Source of the DNA: Aquipseudomonas alcaligenes NBRC 14159 | GTDB taxonomy: Bacteria; Pseudomonadota; Gammaproteobacteria; Pseudomonadales; Pseudomonadaceae | Direction: 5' to 3' | NCBI RefSeq assembly: GCF_000467105.1 | Contig: NZ_BATI01000010.1 | Location: 62,001 to 126,000 of the forward strand | DNA length: 64,000 nt | Shown: piece by piece, positions 51,317-59,520 of the stretch | Layout of the letters: each line of letters starts with the position of its first letter | Position numbering within the stretch: the first letter of the stretch is position 1 | Translations under genes and position numbers: made by a program | Notes under the pieces: generated by a model | What the model saw: the letters and a program-made list of their open reading frames with translations, nothing else | What the model was told of the DNA's origin: nothing | The model's database searches: none

Positions 51317-52384
51317 TCAGGCCTCCAGAGCAACGGCGGTTTCGGCCAGATCACGCCATTCGGCCAGCTCCGGGATGCCCGGCTTGCGCGCGCCAAACAG
51401 CTGCACCACCAGCTCGCCGGCGGCATCGAACGCCTCGTAGCTGGTGATCACGCCGTCGCTGCTGGGCTTGCGCACACGCCACAGCTCGACCACGCCCGGC
51501 GTCTTCAGGTGCAGGTTGAACTCGGGGTCGAGCACATTGAACCAGTCGCCCATCCAGCGCAGGTTGCTCACGGTGCCGGAGTGGATCTGGATGCAGTGCG
51601 GGTTGCCAACGAACACCATGATCGGCACTTCACGCGCCCCCGCTTCTTCCAGCAGCTTGGGCAGCTCGGCGGTGGCCAGCGGCTCGGCCCAGTCGCGACC
51701 TGCAAGGCGCAGGGCCTGGGTGCGCGCCACGTCATGGCGCTTGAGCATGGCGAAGAAATGATGGGTGTCCTGCAGCTGCGCCCAGTCGGCGCGCAAGGCG
51801 GCGGCATCCACTTCGGCATCGGCACGCAGGGCCTTGGCCTCCGGCAGCGGCTGCAGGTCCAGCTCGGCGCTCTGCACCTCGGCACGGAAACGCTCGACCA
51901 GCGGCGCCCAGGCCGCCTCTTCGCTTCGCTCGGTCAGGTAGACCTTGTGCACGGCCGTGCCCTGCCGGTCGAACACCTGGATGCTGCGCTGCAGGCCGCG
52001 TTCGGTCTGCTCGGCGATGGCGAACACGCTGGCCCACTGGGTCATGAACAGGCGCAGGTCGATATCGGCGGACACCACCAGGCCCATGGCGCCGTTGGCG
52101 CTGACCGAGACCTCGCGGTAATGGCCCTTGCGCTCGTGCACGCAATGCTCGTTACGCGTCAGCGCCATGATGTAGCCCAGCTCGCCCAGGGCCGGCAGCA
52201 ACTTGGCCCAGTCGGTGCGCAGGCGCACGGCATCCACGCCGAGGCGGCTGGCGGTCAGCTCGGCCTCGCTGACGCCGAGCCGGGCGGCAGCCTCGCGGGC
52301 ACGCAGGCCGGGTTGTGCGGCACGCAGGCGCTGCCAGTCCTGGTAAAGATGGCTGGCATTGGAAAGGGTGATCGGCATGGTCAT
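51317..52384 (-). CDS. phuS: Cytoplasmic heme-trafficking/degrading factor PhuS/HmuS
   Basis: PhuS receives heme in the cytoplasm and delivers it to heme oxygenase. The 355-residue product consists of two related halves, each with a GxMGLVVS-like strand. The heme-binding His is expected in NPHCIQIHSG. GAGG precedes the first ATG (MTMPITL); the second ATG is two codons on. It opens the minus-strand phuSTUV operon and is divergent from phuR. Confidence 0.94.
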   Translation of the reverse strand: MTMPITLSNASHLYQDWQRLRAAQPGLRAREAAARLGVSEAELTASRLGVDAVRLRTDWAKLLPALGELGYIMALTRNEHCVHERKGHYREVSVSANGAMGLVVSADIDLRLFMTQWASVFAIAEQTERGLQRSIQVFDRQGTAVHKVYLTERSEEAAWAPLVERFRAEVQSAELDLQPLPEAKALRADAEVDAAALRADWAQLQDTHHFFAMLKRHDVARTQALRLAGRDWAEPLATAELPKLLEEAGAREVPIMVFVGNPHCIQIHSGTVSNLRWMGDWFNVLDPEFNLHLKTPGVVELWRVRKPSSDGVITSYEAFDAAGELVVQLFGARKPGIPELAEWRDLAETAVALEA

Positions 52385-52465
52385 GGTGCTACCTCTTGGC
52401 GCTGTTTGGCGAGCACGCCCCCACCCCCATGGATACGGCGGCTCGTTCGAGTCGACGCAGGCTAC

Positions 52466-52484
52466 ACCAACAACAATCATTTTC
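52466..52484. promoter_or_regulatory. Fur-like box 1 in the phuS-phuR intergenic region
   Basis: The 19 bases match the Fur consensus at 12 positions, with AATCATT-TC in the right half. Expected to repress phuS and phuR when iron is plentiful. Confidence 0.6.
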
Positions 52485-52494
52485 CAATGCTTTT

Positions 52495-52513
52495 GAGAAT
52501 TGTTTGCATTTGA
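52495..52513. promoter_or_regulatory. Weaker Fur-like box 2 in the phuS-phuR intergenic region
   Basis: The 19 bases match the Fur consensus at 10 positions (GA-AAT at left, CATT at right), about 30 bases from box 1. It lies nearer phuR, which would let each gene have its own operator. Confidence 0.45.
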
Positions 52514-52584
52514 AGAAAGCAATCCAGTAACGTGCTGCCCGCCAAATCCACCGGCCACCAAGAGCCATTTGCGGGAGTCATGTC

Positions 52585-54885
52585 ATGTCCACCCCACCCT
52601 TCGCCATGCGCCCCTGGCTGGCGCTGTTGCTGCTCAGCCCATCGCTGGCGTTCGCACAGACCAGCACCGACAGCGCCACGCTCGACACCACCCTGGTCAC
52701 CGGCAATGCCGTGCAGGAAGAGCTGCCCACCACCACCCGCACCGACGCCAAGACTCTGGACGAGCGCCAGATCCGCAGCTTCGACGACCTCGGCAAGCGC
52801 GCAGAGCCCGGCGTGAACTACAGCCGCACCAGCGAGAGCATCAACATCCGCGGCCTGGACCGCGACCGCGTGCTGACCACTCTCGACGGTATCCGCGTGC
52901 CGTGGCTGACCGACGGCGCGCGCAGCCAGGGCCCGACCGGCGGTGCCCAGGGCGGCCTGGACTCGATCGACTTCAACGGCCTGTCCGCGGTGGATATCGT
53001 GCGCGGCGCCAACTCCAGCCTGGTGGGCTCCGGCGCCCTGGGCGGCGCCGTGCAGCTGTTCACCCTCAACCCGGAAGACCTGCTGTCCGAGGGCAAGGAC
53101 TTCGGCAGCCTGGTCAAGAGCGACTACGACAGCGCCGACCACAGCTGGGGCCTCAACGGCGCCCTGGCCGGCCGCTACCAGGACACCGCGTGGCTGCTGC
53201 AGGCCGGCCAGCGCCAGGGCCATGAGCTGGAAAGCGGCGGCGATGCCAACAGCTACGGCACCAGTCGTAGCAAAGCCAACCCGGCCGATACCGAACAGCA
53301 GAGCCTGCTGGTCAAACTGCAGCAGCGCTTCGACGGCGGCCACAAGGTCGGCTTCACCGCCGAGCTGTTCGAGCGGCAAAACGACATCGACAGCCGCACC
53401 AACCAGGGCAGCACCTACCTGATCGGCGAAAACAGCACCGAGGAACACAACAAGCGCCAGCGCCTGTCCGTCGACTACGCCTTCCAGGCCGAGGACGACC
53501 TGGGCCTGATCGACAGCGCCAACGCCATCGTCTACTGGCAGAAGCTGCGCCGCCACGACGAGCAGAACGGCGTGCGCGCCGCCGACAGCCGCGCCGCCGT
53601 GCCGGACTTCCTGTTCTTCGGCCTGCCGGGCAACCCCTACAAGTACCCGAGCGGCAACTTCGGCCGCGACAACCAGATCGAGAAAGAGCTCTACGGCGTC
53701 TCCGGCAATCTGGGCAAGACCCTCGATATCGCCGGCCTGCCGAACAGGCTGACCCTGGGCGGCGAGCTCTACCAGATCAACACCGAGCAGGTTTCCGAGG
53801 GCTACGACAACTGCCCGGGCTTCAGTATCTCGCCCAGCCATCCGATGTACATGGGCCCAGCCGCCTGCGACTTCCTGCACACCAACCAGGCCGACATGCC
53901 CAAGGCCGAAGGCACCCAGTGGGCGCTCTACGCCAGCGACGAGATCGCCTTCGCCGATGGCCGCTTCAAGCTCACCCCGGGCCTGCGCTACGACCACTAC
54001 CGGCAGGACCCGAAAGCCACCGGCGACTTCGCCAACAACGTGAACCCGAGCAACGACCAGACCCTGCAGACCAGCACCGACCACAAGCTGTCCGCCAGCC
54101 TGCTGGCGACCTGGCAGGTGGCCGACGAAGCCATGCTGTATGCCCAGTGGGCCCAGGGCTTCAAGGCCCCGGACGCCACCCAGCTGTACATGAACTACGG
54201 CGCCGAAGGCAGCTACCTGCGCCTGGGCAACGCCGACCTCAAGCCGGAGGAAAGCAACGGCTACGAGATCGGCGCGCAGCTGGGCAACGACAAGCTCGGC
54301 GGCTCGCTCAGCCTGTTCGACAACCACTACAAGAACTTCATCGACGATGACGTGGCGATGAGCGCCGCCGAACTGGCCGCCATCGGCCTCAGCGCCGCCG
54401 ACTACCCGATGGGCGTGACCCGCACTGAAAACCGCGCCCGCGTGCAGATCTACGGCGCTGAAGTGGCCGCGCACTGGGAGTTCGTGCCGCACTGGAAGCT
54501 CTGGGGTTCCGTGGCCTGGGCCAACGGCGAAGACCTGGAAAGCAACCAGCGCCTGAGTTCGGTGGCGCCGATCACCAGTCTGCTCGGCCTGAGCTATACG
54601 CGTGACCAGTACGGCGCCGACCTGATGCTGCGTGCTGCAGCAGCCCGCGACAAGGTGGAGAACGCAGGCGACTTCGAGGCCCCGGGCTACGGCGTGGTCG
54701 ACATGACCGGCTGGTGGCAGCCCGCAGAGCTGAAAGGCGTGAAATTCCAGGCTGGCCTGTTCAACGCCCTCGACAAGAAATACTGGAACGCGCTGAACGT
54801 GCCCACCGGCACCCTGGCGCAGCCGGACGACTACTACAGCGAGGTCGGCCGCAACTTCCGCGTTTCCGCCTCCTGGCAGTACTGA
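52585..54885 (+). CDS. phuR: TonB-dependent outer membrane heme receptor PhuR/HmuR
   Basis: PhuR imports heme across the outer membrane using TonB energy. The 766-residue product has a signal peptide (LALLLLSPSLAFAQ), a TonB box-like LDTTLVTG, a plug domain (INIRGLDRDRVLTTLDGIRV, IVRGANSSLVGSGALGGAV) and a beta-barrel ending RVSASWQY with C-terminal aromatic. The heme-receptor motif FRAP/NPNL appears as FKAP and NADL. GGGAG precedes the ATG. Divergent from phuSTUV, with Fur-like sites in between. Confidence 0.95.
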   Translation: MSTPPFAMRPWLALLLLSPSLAFAQTSTDSATLDTTLVTGNAVQEELPTTTRTDAKTLDERQIRSFDDLGKRAEPGVNYSRTSESINIRGLDRDRVLTTLDGIRVPWLTDGARSQGPTGGAQGGLDSIDFNGLSAVDIVRGANSSLVGSGALGGAVQLFTLNPEDLLSEGKDFGSLVKSDYDSADHSWGLNGALAGRYQDTAWLLQAGQRQGHELESGGDANSYGTSRSKANPADTEQQSLLVKLQQRFDGGHKVGFTAELFERQNDIDSRTNQGSTYLIGENSTEEHNKRQRLSVDYAFQAEDDLGLIDSANAIVYWQKLRRHDEQNGVRAADSRAAVPDFLFFGLPGNPYKYPSGNFGRDNQIEKELYGVSGNLGKTLDIAGLPNRLTLGGELYQINTEQVSEGYDNCPGFSISPSHPMYMGPAACDFLHTNQADMPKAEGTQWALYASDEIAFADGRFKLTPGLRYDHYRQDPKATGDFANNVNPSNDQTLQTSTDHKLSASLLATWQVADEAMLYAQWAQGFKAPDATQLYMNYGAEGSYLRLGNADLKPEESNGYEIGAQLGNDKLGGSLSLFDNHYKNFIDDDVAMSAAELAAIGLSAADYPMGVTRTENRARVQIYGAEVAAHWEFVPHWKLWGSVAWANGEDLESNQRLSSVAPITSLLGLSYTRDQYGADLMLRAAAARDKVENAGDFEAPGYGVVDMTGWWQPAELKGVKFQAGLFNALDKKYWNALNVPTGTLAQPDDYYSEVGRNFRVSASWQY

Positions 54886-54957
54886 GTTCCACTTCGCGCA
54901 GGGATGCGCGCCCCCACGTCCATGCGGGATAATCCCCGCTCCGGCGTGGAGATGCTC

Positions 54958-55275
54958 ATGATTCATCTATGCGCCCCGGATGAGCTGGTCGAAGGCCAGA
55001 GCCGGGGCTTTTTCGTTGCAGGGCGCAAGGTGCTGGCGGTACGCCGCGACGGCCGCGCCTACGCCTACCTGAACCGCTGCCCGCATCGCGGCCTGACATT
55101 GGAATGGCGCGCCGACGACTTCCTCGACGCCAGCGGCAGCCTGCTGCAATGCGCCCATCACGGCGCGCTGTTCCTGATCGAAAGCGGCGAGTGCGTGACC
55201 GGCCCCTGCGCCGGACAGGCGCTGGAGAAGATCGCCTGCCACGAGGATGCCGCGGGGCTGTGGCTGACGCCCTAA
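54958..55275 (+). CDS. Small Rieske [2Fe-2S] protein
   Basis: The 105-residue product is a Rieske domain with ligands CPHRG (first Cys-His) and CAHHGALF (second), and the tail GPCAGQALEKI. GGAG lies six bases before this ATG; an ATG two codons earlier has too close a site. It could be an orphan ferredoxin component; no oxygenase is adjacent. Confidence 0.9.
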   Translation: MIHLCAPDELVEGQSRGFFVAGRKVLAVRRDGRAYAYLNRCPHRGLTLEWRADDFLDASGSLLQCAHHGALFLIESGECVTGPCAGQALEKIACHEDAAGLWLTP

Positions 55276-55790
55276 TCGCGCGTGTCGAACCAGTACCAGT
55301 ACAGCGCCACCTCATGGGCCAGCGCCGGGTCGGCACGATAGACCAGGCGGTCGGCACCACCGAGGACGAAGCCATGCCGCTGGTACAGGCGACAGGCCGG
55401 CACATTGGTGCTCTGCGTCTCCAGGCGCACACCGGCCAAACCGCTCTGCCGCGCCCAGGCTTTCGCGAAGTCGATCAGCGCGGTGGCCACCCCCCGCCCA
55501 CGCCAGGCCCGCGCGACCAGTAGCTGATCGAGCGAGGCCAGGTCGTTCCAGGAATCGCTCAGCGCCAGCATGCCGACCAGCTCATCACCCTCGCGCGCGG
55601 CAAAATACTGGGCCCCGTCCATGTCCTCCAGGTCGCCGATATAGCGCTTGAGATAAGGCTCGACCGCTCGCACGCGGAGCAACCAGTCGCCCTGCTCGAA
55701 GCCCAGGTCGTACACCTCGCGCACCTCGAACTCGTTCTCGGCCACGTCGAATGCCTGCGCCTGCCTGGCGTCCAACGGCAGAATCCGCAT
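55272..55790 (-). CDS. GNAT family N-acetyltransferase
   Basis: The 172-residue product has a GNAT core with the acetyl-CoA motif LLVARAWRGRGVATALIDFA (Q/RxxGxG/A pattern) and LAGVRLETQSTNVPACRLYQ. It ends HEVALYWYWFDTRD. Its start shares a base with the sfsA stop, so it is likely in one operon with sfsA and the aminotransferase. The substrate is unknown. Confidence 0.9.
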   Translation of the reverse strand: MRILPLDARQAQAFDVAENEFEVREVYDLGFEQGDWLLRVRAVEPYLKRYIGDLEDMDGAQYFAAREGDELVGMLALSDSWNDLASLDQLLVARAWRGRGVATALIDFAKAWARQSGLAGVRLETQSTNVPACRLYQRHGFVLGGADRLVYRADPALAHEVALYWYWFDTRD

Positions 55791-56494
55791 CAGTCCGCCA
55801 CTGCCAGGCGCCGGGCCAGGCGCAGTTCGTCGGGAGCGAGTTGCACGCCGTAAGCCAGCATCTCCACCCCCGCCGCCCGCGCGTCCTGCCAGGCAGCTGC
55901 ATAGGTCGGGTCGATCTCCCGTGCCACCCGCACTGCCTCGATGCCGGACAGGTTCACGCAGTACAGCAGCACCGCGCGCACGCCCTGCCGCGCCAGTGCC
56001 GCCAGTTCGCGCAGGTGCTTGCTGCCACGCTCGGTCACCGCATCGGGGAAGGCCGCCACGGCCGAGTCGGCATAACCCAGGGTCACGCTCTTGACCTCGA
56101 CATAGGCCGGCCCATTGGCGAACTCCAGGAGGAAGTCGGCCCGGCTGTTCTCCGCGCCATAGCGCACCTCGCGGCGCAGCTCGGAGAAGCCGGCCAGCTC
56201 GGCGATCACCCCGGCATGCAGCGCCTCCTCCACCAGCGCATTGGCGCGCCCGGTGTTGAAGCAGGCCAGGCGCCCGTGCGGCGTCTCGCCCAGCTCCCAG
56301 GTGCCGCGCAGCTTGCGTTTCGGCTCGTCGTTGCGGCTGAACCAGACCCGCCCGCCCGGATGCAGGCAGTTGAGCATGGAGCCGGTGTTGGGACAGTGGA
56401 TGGTCAGCGGCCCGCTCGCCGTCTCGATATCGGCGAAGAAGCGCTTGTAGCGCCTTACCAGCCGTCCTTCCTCCAGCGCCGGCTCAAAGCGCAT
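55790..56494 (-). CDS. sfsA: Sugar fermentation stimulation protein homologue SfsA
   Basis: SfsA is a conserved DNA-binding or nuclease-like protein of poorly defined role. The 234-residue product begins [20 protein letters not shown] and contains [27 protein letters not shown], and [14 protein letters not shown] (nuclease-like fold). I take the ATG at MRFEP, which overlaps the aminotransferase stop by 11 bases. Confidence 0.95.
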   Translation of the reverse strand: MRFEPALEEGRLVRRYKRFFADIETASGPLTIHCPNTGSMLNCLHPGGRVWFSRNDEPKRKLRGTWELGETPHGRLACFNTGRANALVEEALHAGVIAELAGFSELRREVRYGAENSRADFLLEFANGPAYVEVKSVTLGYADSAVAAFPDAVTERGSKHLRELAALARQGVRAVLLYCVNLSGIEAVRVAREIDPTYAAAWQDARAAGVEMLAYGVQLAPDELRLARRLAVAD

Positions 56495-57665
56495 CGGGAC
56501 TCCAGGTCTTGAGGCCGCGGGCAATGCGCTCGACCGCCTGCTGCAGGCGCTCGACGCTCTGCGTGTAGGCGAAGCGCACATGGTGCCCGGCCAGGTGGCG
56601 GCCGAAATCCAGACCCGGGGTGAAGGCCACGTGCTCGGTCTCGATGAAGTGCCGGCAGAAGGCGAAGGCGTCGCCGCCGAAGGCGGAGATGTCGGCATAT
56701 AAATAGAAGGCGCCTTCCGGCTCCACGGCGATGCGGAAGCCCAGCTCGCGCAGGGCCGGCAACAGGTAGTCGCGGCGGCGCTGGAACTCGTGGCGACGCG
56801 CCTCGAAGATCGCCAGGCTCTCAGGCGTGAAGCAGGCCAGCGCAGCGTACTGGGCCATGCTCGGCGCACTGATGTAGAGGTTCTGCGCCAGCTTTTCCAG
56901 CTCCGGCACCGCGTTCTCCGGCGCCACCAGCCAGCCCAGGCGCCAGCCGGTCATGCCGAAGTACTTGGAGAAGCTGTTGAGCACGAAGGCGTCGTCGTCT
57001 ACCTCCAGCACGCTGGCCGCGTCGCAGCCATAGGTCAGGCCGTGGTAGATCTCGTCCACCACCAGATGGCCACCGCGCTGTTTCAGGCTGCCCGCCAGCG
57101 CCGCCAGCTCGTCCTTGTGCAGCAGGGTGCCGGTCGGGTTGGCCGGCGAGGCGACCAGGGCGCCGACACTGTCGCCATCCCAGTGCCGCTCGACCAGCTG
57201 CGGGGTCAGCTGGTAGCGGCTCTCCGGGCCGACCGGCACCAGCTGCGCGGCGCCCTCGACCAGACGCAGGAAGTGGCGGTTGCACGGGTAGCCGGGATCG
57301 GCCAGCAGCCAGTGCTTGCCGGGGTCGACCAGCAGGCTGGCGGCCAGCAACAGGGCACCGGAGCCGCCGGGGGTGATCAGGATGCGCTCGGGGTTGAGCG
57401 ACACGCCGTAGCGCTGGGCATAGAAGCCGGCCAGCGCCTCGCGCAGCTGCGGAATGCCACGCGCCGCGGTGTAGCGGGTATGCCCGGCGGCCAGCGCGGC
57501 CTGCCCAGCGGCGACGATCGGCGCGGCGGTGCTGAAGTCCGGCTCGCCGATCTCCAAATGGATCACATCATGACCGGCGGCCTGCAGCTCGTTGGCGCGA
57601 GCCAGCAGGGCCATGACGTGGAAGGGTTCGATGGCGCGGCTGCGCGCACTGAAGGACTGGGCCAT
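56484..57665 (-). CDS. PLP-dependent aminotransferase class I/II
   Basis: The 393-residue product has the fold-type I pattern: [38 protein letters not shown], and the PLP lysine in [24 protein letters not shown] lies before the ATG at MAQSFSARS. It is first of a three-gene minus-strand unit. The specific amino donor is not evident, though similarity to aspartate or aromatic aminotransferases is likely. Confidence 0.93.
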   Translation of the reverse strand: MAQSFSARSRAIEPFHVMALLARANELQAAGHDVIHLEIGEPDFSTAAPIVAAGQAALAAGHTRYTAARGIPQLREALAGFYAQRYGVSLNPERILITPGGSGALLLAASLLVDPGKHWLLADPGYPCNRHFLRLVEGAAQLVPVGPESRYQLTPQLVERHWDGDSVGALVASPANPTGTLLHKDELAALAGSLKQRGGHLVVDEIYHGLTYGCDAASVLEVDDDAFVLNSFSKYFGMTGWRLGWLVAPENAVPELEKLAQNLYISAPSMAQYAALACFTPESLAIFEARRHEFQRRRDYLLPALRELGFRIAVEPEGAFYLYADISAFGGDAFAFCRHFIETEHVAFTPGLDFGRHLAGHHVRFAYTQSVERLQQAVERIARGLKTWSPDAL

Positions 57666-57860
57666 TGGCCTTCCTTTATTGAGTAAAAGAGGGGATTCTA
57701 ACCAACTGTCCCGTAACCCCGTAACAGGCGAGACAACCGGGAGTAGCATCGCCGGAATCGATCTGGTAAGTTCGCCCGCTTGCAGCCGCAGGCCCGGCGC
57801 CACTTGCCGGCAAAGGAAAAGATCCTGCGCAATGGATCAGAGAGAGTGAGAGGCGGTCCC

Positions 57861-58304
57861 ATGCCCACCAAAGCAAAACAGAACGGCAACCAGCTGATTC
57901 GTGGCTTCGAACCCTATAAAGAGAAGAAGGGCGAGGAGTACATGAGCGATCCGATGCGCGCTCACTTCACCAGCATCCTCAACAAGTGGAAGCTGGAGCT
58001 GATGCAAGAAGTGGATCGCACCGTGCACCACATGCAGGACGAAGCCGCCAACTTCCCGGACCCGGCCGACCGTGCCAGCCAGGAAGAAGAGTTCAGCCTG
58101 GAACTGCGCGCCCGTGACCGCGAGCGCAAGCTGATCAAGAAGATCGACGAGACCCTGCAGCTGATCGAAGACAACGATTACGGCTGGTGCGACTCCTGCG
58201 GCGTGGAAATCGGCATCCGCCGCCTCGAAGCCCGCCCCACCGCGACCCTGTGCATCGACTGCAAGACACTCGCGGAAATCAAGGAAAAGCAGATCGGTTC
58301 CTGA
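57861..58304 (+). CDS. dksA: RNA polymerase-binding transcription factor DksA
   Basis: DksA acts with ppGpp in the stringent response. The 147-residue product has a coiled-coil region tipped by the [11 protein letters not shown] loop and a zinc finger CDSCG / CIDC, so it is the classical zinc-binding form. I chose the ATG at MPTKAKQ with GAGGCGG upstream. Divergent from the aminotransferase operon. The 195-base gap holds its promoter, but no boxes are clear. Confidence 0.97.
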   Translation: MPTKAKQNGNQLIRGFEPYKEKKGEEYMSDPMRAHFTSILNKWKLELMQEVDRTVHHMQDEAANFPDPADRASQEEEFSLELRARDRERKLIKKIDETLQLIEDNDYGWCDSCGVEIGIRRLEARPTATLCIDCKTLAEIKEKQIGS

Positions 58305-58312
58305 ATCTGCAC

Positions 58313-58337
58313 ACGGGGCGCCACGGCGCCCCGTTTC
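58313..58337 (+). terminator. Terminator after dksA
   Basis: ACGGGGCGCC / GGCGCCCCGT with loop AC, followed by a short TTTC. The weak T-run suggests partial read-through into gluQ. Confidence 0.7.
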
Positions 58338-58397
58338 ATTTCCGGCCGCCGATAGGCGGGCTGGCATCGCGCCGCATCAATCGATAGCCTCGCGAGC

Positions 58398-59285
58398 ATG
58401 AACGACACCCCCTATATCGGGCGTTTCGCCCCCACCCCCAGTGGCTACCTGCACTTCGGCTCGCTGGTGGCCGCCCTCGCCTCCTACCTGGATGCCCGCA
58501 GTGTCGGCGGCCTTTGGCTGCTGCGCATGGAAGACCTCGACCCGCCGCGCGAGATGCCCGGTGCGCAGGATGCCATCCTGCGCAGCCTGGAGACCTACGG
58601 TTTCGAGTGGGACGGCGCACTGGTGCGCCAGAGCGAGCGCCATGCCGAGTACGCCGCGCTGATCCAGCGCCTGTTCGCCCAGGGCCTGGCCTACGCCTGC
58701 ACCTGCTCGCGCAAGCAGCTGGAAGGCACGGGCGGCATCTACCCCGGCACCTGCCGCAACGCCGGCCATCCAGATCACGATGCCGCCATCCGCCTGCGCG
58801 TGCCGGAACTGGAGTACCGCTTCACCGATCGCGTGCAGGGCGAGTTCCGCCAACACCTAGGCCGCGAAGTCGGCGACTTCGTCATCCGCCGCCGCGACGG
58901 TCTGTTCGCCTACCAGCTGGCCGTGGTGCTGGACGATGCCTGGCAGGGCGTCACCGATGTGGTGCGTGGCGCCGACCTGCTCGACTCCACGCCACGCCAG
59001 CTCTATCTGCAGGAGCTGCTCGGCCTGCCGCAGCCACGCTACCTGCATGTGCCGCTGGTCATCCAGCCGGATGGGCACAAGCTGGGCAAGAGCTACCGTT
59101 CGCCACCGCTGCCGGCCGACCAGGCACCACCCTTGCTGGTCCGCGCCCTGCGCGCACTCGGCCAGCAACCGCCGGCCGAACTGGCCGACGGCACGCCGCG
59201 CGAGGTACTGGCCTGGGGCATCGCGCACTGGGATGCCAGTCGCATCCCGCGCAGCCGCACCCTGGCCGAAGCGCAACTGCGCTGA
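58398..59285 (+). CDS. gluQ: Glutamyl-Q tRNA(Asp) synthetase
   Basis: GluQRS attaches glutamate to queuosine in tRNA-Asp. The 295-residue product is a truncated GluRS core with the HIGH-like motif FAPTPSGYLHFGSLVA, a zinc site CTCSRKQL and TCRNAGH, and KMSKS-like GHKLGKSYRS. It regularly follows dksA. It acts downstream of the tgt/queA queuosine pathway also found in this window. Confidence 0.97.
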   Translation: MNDTPYIGRFAPTPSGYLHFGSLVAALASYLDARSVGGLWLLRMEDLDPPREMPGAQDAILRSLETYGFEWDGALVRQSERHAEYAALIQRLFAQGLAYACTCSRKQLEGTGGIYPGTCRNAGHPDHDAAIRLRVPELEYRFTDRVQGEFRQHLGREVGDFVIRRRDGLFAYQLAVVLDDAWQGVTDVVRGADLLDSTPRQLYLQELLGLPQPRYLHVPLVIQPDGHKLGKSYRSPPLPADQAPPLLVRALRALGQQPPAELADGTPREVLAWGIAHWDASRIPRSRTLAEAQLR

Positions 59286-59343
59286 CGCTTTCCCGTCGCG
59301 GCGGGCTCCCGTACCATCCGGCCATCCCCTTCGGACCCGACCT

Positions 59344-59520
59344 ATGTACATCTACCGACTGGTACTGATCCTGGTGGTGGGCATCTACCTGTTCTCCCCC
59401 GCCATCATGGACTGGTGGATCGACCCCAACGGCGCCTGGTACAGGCCCTACCTGCTGTGGCTGATCCTCATCGTCGTTACCCTGATCCTGCAGAGCCAGC
59501 ACGATGCCGACGAGCTTTGA
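59344..59520 (+). CDS. cbrX: Small membrane protein CbrX
   Basis: The 58-residue product has two hydrophobic stretches (YRLVLILVVGIYLFSP and LLWLILIVVTLILQS). Its stop lies 17 bases inside cbrA, so the two genes are translationally coupled. In P. putida a small gene called cbrX occupies this place upstream of cbrA. It is too short for many annotation pipelines. Confidence 0.85.
   Translation: MYIYRLVLILVVGIYLFSPAIMDWWIDPNGAWYRPYLLWLILIVVTLILQSQHDADEL

Noticed and set aside
52477..54966. 829-codon minus-strand open frame opposite phuR
   Set aside because: Antisense to a certain TonB receptor gene, and it has no recognisable domain.
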